In this document: positions 22,667 through 31,776 of the stretch, in pieces
How the letters are laid out: the number at the start of each line of letters is the position of its first letter
Position numbering within the stretch: the stretch's first letter is position 1
From: Hymenopellis radicata
Taxonomy: Eukaryota > Basidiomycota > Agaricomycetes > Agaricales > Physalacriaceae
Assembly (NCBI GenBank): GCA_015501595.1
Contig: JADNRX010000002.1
Location: 1 to 64,000, forward strand
DNA length: 64,000 nt
Direction: 5' to 3'
Made by a program: the position numbers and the translations under genes
Notes under the pieces: generated by a model
The model's input: the letters and a program-made list of their open reading frames with translations, nothing else
Database searches by the model: none
Told to the model about the DNA's origin: nothing

Positions 22667-24195
22667 ATGTCCACAAAACTCTTCCAGAATGACTACACGC
22701 GTATGTTCTATCCAAAGGCTCGCGGATACACGCCCATGAATCCGGATGGGCTTCAAGCTGATGATTCGCGCGCCTTTTTACTCGAAGGCGTTCAAATTGG
22801 TGATTTAATATATCGGCGCCGTACGGGGCCTCTGGTGTACGCTGGTATCAACATCACGAAGGGCGCTGATGATCCACGAAATTGGCAGTCGTTGACAAAG
22901 GATTATGAACCGTGCTCCCTCGAGTTAGGCGTCGACTACACGGTTCATCCTTCCCGCTATCCGAGCCCTAGCGTTGTCTCTGGCACAACAGACGCCAGCG
23001 CGGGATTTACTGTAAACCCCACCACTCCTGCTCAGTGCGTTACTCCTCTGATGTTGTAAAGCACTCTTTGATACCCGCCAAAGACCGGACGGAGTAGAAA
23101 GATTCAAGTTCTCAACCAGTGCAGCGCAGGGAGCGTATTGTGCGCTTCCCTTCGGTGGCTCATCTTACGAGTGTACAGCGTCAGGCGTCGAGAAGCTGCG
23201 GCGCTTCGCCATGATATACGGAGCCTCTTGGTACCATCAAACCGTCCATGTAGACAACTTGGACATCCAAAACGGAGATCTGGCCGTCGTTACCGGGTGC
23301 GAAAAAACGTCGTACTGGACATGCGGCTTATTCTCCTCTGCCGGACCCAACCCACGATTGACAAAGACGCTCTGCGTTCCTAAAATTTTTGAAGGGATTG
23401 CGGAGGGCATATACATAGTTGAATCTTGTCCTTTGGAGAGCACCCCGACATCGGTTGACTTCTGGCTTCAAAGCGGTCGGCCGGGCGCCACCTACATGTT
23501 AGAAAACGAGCCGGCCTGTTTTGCCTTTCGTGGATTCTATATATCCCTCAAAGCATCCGTATACAATGATATGAGGATGCCTTGGGGCATCCGGAAAACA
23601 TTGTGGCATGCTCTTCCGAAGGTGTTACGACCGCCGACACGATCATGGTCCTTGCGGATGAGTATGATGGCACCCGTGAGTTCGCGTTCGCCTATTCTCA
23701 AGCACCGAGCAACTGATTAGAGATATAAGCCTCATCACCCGTGTGCCCCCATCAGCGAGCTCGTCCATTCGTCGGTAAGACAGTGCGTGTTTTCTGCCAG
23801 TACAGCGTGTGCTGATCAACGCCAGGACGCACGCGTGAAGATAGTTGTTGTCCATGACAATGACATCCTATCCGTGCTAGGGTCTGTACGTCTATCTTCT
23901 GCTTGCACCTTCTATACTGCTCAAATCTCAGCTTTTAGGATGAGACTTTCCTTCCCAGTGATGCTGAACTTGCACGAAGAATGACGGCCCGATACGTCGT
24001 CCTTGTAGATTCCGGTGGGTTGACTGCTTTGACTCCTCTTATGTACTAACTTGCTATGCACTAGCCGGCCACGCCTTCCTACGCGACAAGAGTGATGTGA
24101 AGCTCAGTAAACGGGAGAGATTGCGGGTGTTTCATCGCCGTGGATTTATTTCTGTGCGCCGCGAACATCTCGTCGACGATTCGGCGGCTTCATAG
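22667..24195 (+). CDS. Orphan-family protein A (left arm of the inverted duplication)
   Basis: Starts MSTKLFQNDYTRMFYPKARG. Blocks are EGVQIGDLIYRRRTGPLVYA, GINITKGADDPRNW, LELGVDYTVHPSRYPSPSV, GAYCALPFGGSSYECTASG, NGDLAVVTGCEKTSYWTCGL and ACFAFRGFYISLKASVYNDM. The C-terminal part reads HHPCAPISELVHSS, then VKIVVVHDNDILSVL, then LPSDAELARRMTARYVVLVD, ending in DDSAAS. It resembles abundant agaricomycete proteins with a GD..(V/I)..G N-terminus, a TGC.KT core and a C-terminal HDD-type segment; none has a known function. Splicing around 23640-23720 is unresolved: relative to copy B this copy has five extra bases, which puts the exons out of phase, so it may be frameshifted or spliced differently. 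The C-terminus is changed by the 24191-25096 insertion. Confidence 0.68.
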
Positions 24196-25096
24196 GAATG
24201 ATTAGGTGGTTTTATATCTGATCCTCAATGATACCAGTGCATTTGACTCGCCCGTCTTGAACTGTGCACCGCTACTGTCTTAACCTGCGGCACTGTGGGG
24301 ACGCTATCTGTCGGAAATGGATTACTATTACTCTGTTGAGGAGCTCGTCTCGTTATTTCCAAGCGCGAATTTCTGATGTGGGGATACGTTCACAGCAATC
24401 CCTATTGGCACATGCGTTGTCCGTACTGACAGTACTAGGCACTGACACATGTCGTTGGTTGCTGTTGTGTTCCTTCAGGGATGAAGCGACATCGCCGTAT
24501 TCATTTAGCAACTTGGAGCACAATGACAATAGTTTGTGGGGACAACTTCTCATACTGGATGCAGAACGACACTGATTCGTATCAGGGAGCCTGGATACGA
24601 CACGGACCTGGAAGCTAGAGGGACTATTGTCTTCATCTGGAAATCGGAACAGTTCACTGATACTTCCTTCCTTCACTGCAACAATGCTTTGTGGGTCCCG
24701 TTTCTCATACATTGTATCCCTGCTTCATTTCCGAAACGAAGCCCATCTAGAGAAGGTTCAAGGACATCAAATCTATTATTATCGGTACGACGTACAGAGC
24801 TTTGACTGACGCTAATCGTTACACGACCTGGCAGTGCCATTGTTCCCGAATTTAGAATCTCGACAACAAGAAACGCCACGCGAACTGGAGACCACCTTCC
24901 AAAGAGGAGAACAATACCGTGGGTGCAGACCTTTCCGAAGGGTTAGAACTGCCTTAAAGAGATTCGGAGAGTAGCAAGGAACGCGTTGTTTGCGCTTGTG
25001 CGGCGTAATTGTCGTGAATCCCCGAAACATAAGACTTCAGTGGGCCACCACGTGAAGGATAGCATCTTCGCGCCGACGTATTGAACTCAAACTGTG
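24191..25096. other. ~900-nt insertion in the left arm of the inverted duplication
   Basis: The left arm matches the right arm up to GACGATTCGG (24190) and again from GCTGCGCCACAGGG (about 25097). The right arm has only 8 nt between these points. The extra segment supplies the stop codon (24193-24195) of gene A. No terminal repeats, target-site duplication or transposase reading frame were recognised, and open frames inside it (such as minus strand 24353-24712) resemble nothing known to me. It could be a non-autonomous element, filler DNA, or sequence lost from the right arm. Confidence 0.6.
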
Positions 25097-25550
25097 CTGC
25101 GCCACAGGGTTGGCGACATTCGATTCTCTAAAGTTTATTGGTGATTGAGGTGCCGGGTAGTGCCGTGCCGATCATCCACTTTGATACTTAACCACTGTTC
25201 TCCTTTCGTTCAAAGGAAAAAGCAGTGTACACAATTCGACAATGCTACCATTTTCGAGTGAGCAAAACTGAAGCGGCAGCGGGGCCTGTTCTCATACTAT
25301 TGTTCACTATCAGTGCGAGGGGGACCCGTCCAACGCAACTGCTATCGTTCTCAACCTTCCAAATTCGGGGACAACAACATCAACTACAATTGTGACGGCT
25401 GTGTCAATATGAGAACGCTCCTTCGACGAATCCGAACTTGAACAATAACAATCAAAGCTTTGACAGCGTGTCCTTCATCCTCATTCATCTCAGGATGCCC
25501 TTGTGGACACACAGACGGGAAATGAAACAAGGGTAGAATTGGTGCCAAGA

Positions 25551-25617
25551 GTGGGTCCCCACAAATCCATGTCTTTGGGTCGCGCGCGCTCAAACAAGAA
25601 CAATAGCTCTTGCTCGA
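25551..25617 (+). repeat. Direct repeat copy 1, ~67 bp, GTGGGTCCCCACAAATCCATG type
   Basis: Begins GTGGGTCCCCACAAATCC and ends near CAATAGCTCTTGCT. The same sequence, in the same orientation and with one extra 10-11 nt (a repeat of part of the ACAAAT segment), occurs at 27327-27401. This copy lies in the spacer between the two inverted arms, just beyond the end of gene B. Confidence 0.8.
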
Positions 25618-25714
25618 CTGAAATAGTCAGAACTTAAACGGAAAAATCCGTTATCACCCGGCGGGACTCATCATCCGAACTCAACTCAAGATGAACTCGC
25701 AACAATACTAAACT

Positions 25715-27265
25715 TTAGAGAGTCGAATGTCGCCAACCCTGTGGCGCAGCGGCATACACCGAATCGTCGACGAGATGTTCGCGGCGTACAGAAATAAAGC
25801 TACGGCGATGAATCAACCTGAATCTCTCCCATTTACTGAGCTTCACGTCGCTCTTGTCCCGTAGGAAGGCGCGACCGGCTAGTGGATGACAAGTTAGTAC
25901 ATAAGAGGGATCAAAGCAGTCAACGCACCGGAATCTACAAGGACGACATATCGGGCCGTCATTCTTCGCGCCAGTTCAGCGTCAGTTGGAAGGAAAGCCT
26001 CGTCCTAGAGGGCTACAATTTCAGCACTATAGGAGGTCCAAGCAGAAGACAGACTCCGTACAGACTGTAGCACGGATAGGATGTCATTGTCATGGACAAC
26101 AACTGTCTTCACGCGTGCGTCCTGGCGCTGATCAGCACACACTGTACTGGCAGAAAGCATCTTACCGACGAGTGGACGAGCTCGCTAATGGGGGCACACG
26201 GATGATAAGGCTTATTCCGGTCAATTGCTCAGTGCTGTTGACAATAGGTGAACGCGAACTCACGGCAGCATACATCAGCAAGGGCCATGATCGTGTCGGT
26301 GGTCGTAACACCTTTGGAAGCGCATGCCACAATGTTTGCCGGATACCCCAAGGCATCCGCAGGTCATTATATACTGATGGTTTGAGGGATATATAGAATC
26401 CACGAAAGGCAAAACAGGCCGGCTCGTTTTCTAGCATGTAGGCGGCGCCCGGCCGACCGCTTTGAACCCAGAAGTCACCCGATGTCGGGGTGCTCTCCAA
26501 AGGACAGGATTCAACTATGTCTACGGGCTGCGCAATCCCTTCCACAACTTTAGGAACGGAAAGCGTCTTTGTCAATCGTGGGTTGGGTCCGGCAGAAGAG
26601 AATAAGCCGCATGTCCAGTACGACGTTTTTTCGCACCCGGTAACGACGGCCAGATCTCCGTTTTGGATGTCCAAGTTGTCTACATGGACCGTTTGATGGT
26701 ACCAAGAGGTGCCGTGTATCATAGCGAAGCGCCGAAGCTTCGCGACACCTGACGCCGTACACTCGTAAGATGAGCCGCCGAAAGGAAGCGCACAATACGA
26801 TCCCTGAGCTGCGTTGGTCGAGAACTTGTATCTGTCTATGCCGTCCGGTCTGTGGCGGGTATCAAAGAGTGCTTTACAACATCAGAGGAGTAACGCACTG
26901 AGCAGGAGTGATGGAGCTTATAGCAAATCCCGCGCTGGTGTCTGTCGTGCCAGAGACAACGCTAGGGCTGGATAGTGGGAAGGATGAACAGTGTAGTCAA
27001 CGCCTAACTCGAGGGAGCACGGTTCATAATCCTTTGGCAACGACTGCCAATTTCGTGGATCATCAGCGCCCTTCGTGATGTTGATACCAGCGTACACCAG
27101 AGGCCCCGTATGGTCCCGATATATTAGGTCGCCAATTTGAACGCCTTCCACAAAAAACGCCCGCGAATCGTTACCCTGATCACCGTCTGGAATGATGGGC
27201 GTGTATCCGCGAGCCTTTGGATAGAACATACGCGCGTAGTCATTTTGGAAGAGTTCTGTGGACAT
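25715..27265 (-). CDS. Orphan-family protein B (right arm of the inverted duplication)
   Basis: Sister of gene A, about 95 per cent identical in DNA. Start MSTELFQNDYARMFYPKARG, then EGVQIGDLIYRDHTGPLVYA, GINITKGADDPRNW, NGDLAVVTGCEKTSYWTCGL and ACFAFRGFYISLKPSVYNDL. Exon joining works here: LWHALPKVLRPPTRSWPL continues to MYAA, then a GTGAGT intron ending at AATAAG, then PYHPCAPISELVHSS, then VKTVVVHDNDILSVL. The last exon includes FLRDKSDVKLSKWERFR and a 17-residue tail, DDSVYAAAPQGWRHSTL, where gene A has only DDSAAS. The protein has no signal peptide or clear membrane segment and is presumably intracellular. Function unknown. Confidence 0.75.
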
Positions 27266-27326
27266 ATTTGGGGGGCGTATGTGAGTGGGTTCCGGATGAG
27301 GGTCGTCCTATCCCTCCAGAGCCCTT

Positions 27327-27401
27327 GTGGGTCCCCACAAATTTGCCACAAATCCATGTCGTTGGGTCGCGCGCGCTCAAACAAGAACAACAGCTCTTGC
27401 T
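27327..27401 (+). repeat. Direct repeat copy 2, ~75 bp
   Basis: Near-copy of 25551-25617 with an additional 10-11 nt after CCCCACAAAT. It abuts the outer border of the right inverted arm and lies only about 60 nt upstream of the start of gene B, so it sits in that gene's promoter. The left arm has no such sequence next to its outer border. Confidence 0.8.
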
Positions 27402-27581
27402 AGAACTTGTGTCTGACGCCGAACAAGATTCGTATCCAAGCACAGTGATTCGGGTAGTATCTTCGTGGAAGATGCGCCTTGTGATCCATTTCGTACAGGA
27501 TTGCTGTAATTTGTGTTCTACAGATAGACCCGGAACGGGCGTGTAACTGAGGCCGACATCCGGAAAAGCACAAATTTAATA

Positions 27582-29141
27582 TTATGTCGCATTGCCCCCG
27601 AGGCCCACATCCTTGCGTAGACATACAAATCGGCTGGTGTCGACTTTTCTCAGGACTCCCTTGCATTTCCACCCGACCCAGCGCTCCTCAACACGGGCCA
27701 ACTTCACTTCAGATCTGTCTTTGAGGAGTGCCCGACCGGCTTGCAGGAAATGAGCCACTGAACGAAGGAGGAGATGCGACACGAACCGGAATCGACGATA
27801 ACGAAATATCGAACAATCATCCTGCGTGCCAATTCATTGTCATTTGGCATGACTTTCTCGTCCTGAAGGATTTGTTCATACAGACCGGGGTCATGACAGA
27901 GGAATGTTGCGACTCACCGGCTCCAGCACGGTAAGAACATCATTGTCGTGAATAACAGCGGTCGTTATTCGCTTATCCTAAGCAATACGACTCAGAGATG
28001 ATGTAGCTGATTATATATGGAAACCCACAGATGCCAGCACCAGCTCCGAGATAGCCGTGCATGGATGGTAAGGCTGGGTGGCGTTTCGTTTAGTCGAGGA
28101 GTACTTACGACTATGAATCGAGGCGACTTACGGGAACTTGATGTGGATAGACAGGCCATGTCTTCATGGTTGGGCGCAGAAAGCGGGGAAGAGCGTGCCA
28201 TAGTTGCTCGCGGGTAGTCCTCGGCACGCGCATGTCGTTGTAAATGGATGATTTCAGAGAGACTCGAAATCCGCGAAAGGCGAAGCAGCATGTTTGTTTC
28301 TCGAACCGGTTCGCAGTGTCCTTTCGTGCACTTTGGACGTAGTGGTCAAACAGAGTCGGTGAAGTCTCTTCGTCGCAGTCCTCAATCATACGCACATTCT
28401 GTACAATGCCTGCTTCGACTTTGGGCACTACAAGCCTCTTCTTGAAAGGAGACTCGGAACCATGACTAGAAGAGAAGACCCCGCACGTCCAGTAGGAGGC
28501 CTTTTCACAGCCTGTGACCACGGCGAGATCACCGTTTTGTAAATCCAAAGAATCGACATGCATAACTTGGTAGTACCAAAAGCGTCCGTGCTCGAGTGCG
28601 AAATGTTGAATTTTCTGCAAGCCTAACGGCGTACATTCATGAGACGACCCTCCAAATGGTAGACCGCAGTACGCTCCTTCTGTGGCACTGGTGGAGAATT
28701 CGAGCTTCTCAAAGTCATGGGCGCTGTTGCTTTATGAGAAACTTTTGAGAAATCGTCGATTAAATTTACAGACTCAGCTCGAGGGACGCAACGGACGTCG
28801 AACACGTCCGATGCACTCGTTGTGGCAAGGAAAACACTTGGTCTTGGGAAGCGTGCCTCGTCGACAATGTAGTCGATGCCCGGCTCAAAGAGCAAGTGTT
28901 TATACCCCGTCGGAAGTTTCTGCCAATTTCGCGGGTCGTTGGCATTTCTCGTGATATTGATCCCAACGTAGTGGACGAGTCCTGAGTGTCTGCGAAGCAC
29001 TAGGTCTCCGAGCTGGAGGCCCTCAAGAGAATGGGCTTTAGATGAATGAGCTTGGAACGCGTCGGGGTTGAGCGTTGTGTAACCACGAGCCGTCGGATAG
29101 AATATGCGGGCATAGTGGTCTTGGAAGGGGTTGGACGTCAT
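27582..29141 (-). CDS. Orphan-family protein C
   Basis: Third clear member, diverged from A and B. Start MTSNPFQDHYARIFYPTARG, then EGLQLGDLVLRRHSGLVHYV, GINITRNANDPRNWQ, GAYCGLPFGGSSHECTPLG, NGDLAVVTGCEKASYWTCGV, CCFAFRGFRVSLKSSIYNDM and LWHALPRFLRPTMKTWPVYP. The C-terminal exons give PYHPCTAISELVLAS, AVIHDNDVLTVL, NDNELARRMIVRYFVIVDS and GRALLKDRSEVKL, ending GLGGNAT. Nucleotide differences from gene A fall mostly at third codon positions in the YNDMR to TW block, so that block is under protein-level constraint. The exon link at about 28125 has the same phase difficulty as in gene A. In tandem with B (same strand). Confidence 0.75.
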
Positions 29142-29557
29142 GGCGGCAGGAGGAACGAGGGTTTATATTAGAATTGAGGCTCCATCAAGTTCGTCTTGAT
29201 TGCTAGTCGTCCGTTGTTTTCTGTCGTCGTTGGCGCTTCAGCGCTTGATATTTTGCCAGAGGCCCAACGCAGGATCCCAAAAGACGTTCAAGCTTGCGCA
29301 GCGATTTACGGTAAAAGAATACGTGGAAGTGCTTGAAGCCGCCAGCTATACCATGAATACAGTCAAGATGGAAGGACGTCCGATAATGTTGTTGAAGGTT
29401 GCTGATGCAGGCCGCTGAGCTCCGTGTACCACAGAGGATTTAAGCAGGTCGATATGAGCTATAGATTAGGAAAGACGGGAGGTCGGGAGCTTGAAGCTCT
29501 ATCAAGGAGATTGGCGTTGAGTTCGGGTTCAGTGACGTCAGCGATCTTGCACTCAGC
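29142..29557. other. Divergent promoter region between orphan gene C and the TRM9-like gene
   Basis: About 415 nt. An open frame at 29200-29418 has no recognisable similarity and crosses what should be the TRM9-like promoter and leader. No clear TATA box was picked out. Confidence 0.45.
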
Positions 29558-30510
29558 ATGGCACCCAACGTCACCTCAACAGTCGTCGACGAAAAACCCG
29601 AGAAATACGAAGGCAACCATGTCCACGACGTCTATGAACTAATAGCCAGCCATTTCTCCTCCACCAGATACAAGGTAATGCTCTTTTCCCCGGCCGCGTC
29701 TGATTGGCCTCATAATAACCTAGTAGCCATGGCCTGTGATAGCCTCTTTTCTATCGACTATACCTACAGGCTGGATAGGACTTGATTCTGGTACAGGAAA
29801 TGGAAAATACCTTCCTCTTCCTTTGGATCGGCCAAACTGTATCCATACTATTGGAATGGATCGAAGTTTACATCTGCTGGAAATCGCGAAAAACGCGGGT
29901 GGCTCGCCTCGGGAAGTCGTTCGAGGCGACGTCCTTGGAAAAGGCTGGCGAAATGGCGTTTTTGTTAGTCTATTTTCCCTTATTGGTGTGTTACAACTAT
30001 TGATCTGACACCAGGACTACGCGATATCAATTGCTACGATTCACCATCTCGCAACAAATGAACGTCGAATGCATGGTGTCCAGGTTTGCTTTTCATCGAC
30101 TGGGCGACGCGTCGTTTTTGAGTATCAAGTAGAGACTGCTTGAAGCGGTGGCTCCAGATCATGGCCGCATTCTCATCTATGTATGGGCGACTGAACAGGA
30201 CGAAGCCTCGAAACGCGTTATACCCATCGAGAATCAAACTAGCGAAACCGGCCAAGACGTTCTAGTACCATGGGTTTTGGCATCTGCATCAGGACCAGAC
30301 CAGAAAAAGGACGCAAACGCCGTGCTGCATCGATATTATCATATGTTCTCTCAAGGGGAATTAACCGCATTGGTACACGGAGCAGCCAGGACGCTGGGAC
30401 TCAAAGTAGGGCCAAGATGTGACGGTCGAGATATGGGTGTCGAGATCGTGCAAGATGATTGGGAGAGATCCAATTATTATGTCGAGTTAAGACGTTGGAA
30501 GAATGATTGA
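29558..30510 (+). CDS. TRM9: Trm9-like tRNA wobble-uridine methyltransferase
   Basis: SAM-dependent methyltransferase that, with Trm112, makes the methyl ester of carboxymethyluridine at wobble position 34 of certain tRNAs. Start MAPNVTSTVVDEKPEKYEGN; then HVHDVYELIASHFSSTRYK, the typical Trm9/ALKBH8 opening. Motif I is GLDSGTGNGKYLPL, in which the usual Cys of DxGCGNGKYL is Thr. Motif IV region is DYAISIATIHHLATNERR. The second half reads GRILIYVWATEQDEASKR, then VPWVL, then VLHRYYHMFSQGELTALVHG, and the protein ends ELRRWKND. About four introns. The central exon near 30080-30150 was not resolved base by base. Confidence 0.88.
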
Positions 30511-30568
30511 ATATTCCAACAAGCATGCACGATATATTTTGCAACAAATACAGTTGAGAATGACAAAT

Positions 30569-31342
<774 letters not shown>

Positions 31343-31776
31343 CTACATAGCGTGGCGTAAATTTCAACAAGTACATCCAAGCGACGATTGTGCCATCCAA
31401 CCTATCGCGGGAAGCACAACGTTAGCGGTTTCTTGCGTGGAACTCTAGCAGTGCTCTTGCACACCTTTTAGTATTGCGGCGGCGGTAGAATGTCGGCAGC
31501 GGCGCTCGTCGACGATGGTCAAAGTAGGAGGGAGGCGGCTGGACGAATTGCGCATGTTTACCACTACACCATGTTGGCCACTAGAAAGCGTCTCTCAATT
31601 TCTGGTTCATTTTTCCCCCGAAAAAATCTGTTATTCAGTTCTTCGACTTGTGAGCGTTATCGATTATAATGCGACTAGAGATTACGCTCTGAATTCATGT
31701 TGGACGTGAAGTGTAGATCCCATCACTTGAAAGGATGACTTGCCATATTTAGGGCTTGCTTCGTTCCCGCTCCACG
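31343..31776. other. Divergent promoter region between EGD2 and TSC1
   Basis: About 430 nt shared upstream region. Includes an AT-rich stretch near 31610-31690. No extra gene seen. Confidence 0.5.

Larger units (their letters stand above)
22605..27325. repeat. Large inverted duplication carrying two orphan-family genes
   Basis: The left arm runs from about 22605 to 24190 and resumes at 25096-25137; the right arm runs from about 27325 back to 25708. In segments compared by eye the arms are about 95 per cent identical on opposite strands. Each carries one complete gene of the orphan family, its promoter-proximal 60 nt and its terminator-proximal end, so the two genes point at each other. The left arm is interrupted by about 900 nt absent from the right arm. 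The unpaired centre is about 25138-25707. Outer borders are sharp: both arms begin at AAGGGCTCTGGAGGG. Confidence 0.9.

Noticed and set aside
24196..25714. An LTR retrotransposon between the two inverted arms
   Set aside because: No paired long terminal repeats, primer-binding site or reverse-transcriptase/integrase motifs were found.
29200..29418. 72-codon plus-strand open frame before the TRM9-like gene
   Set aside because: Lies in the promoter/leader region and shows no similarity or splice partner.
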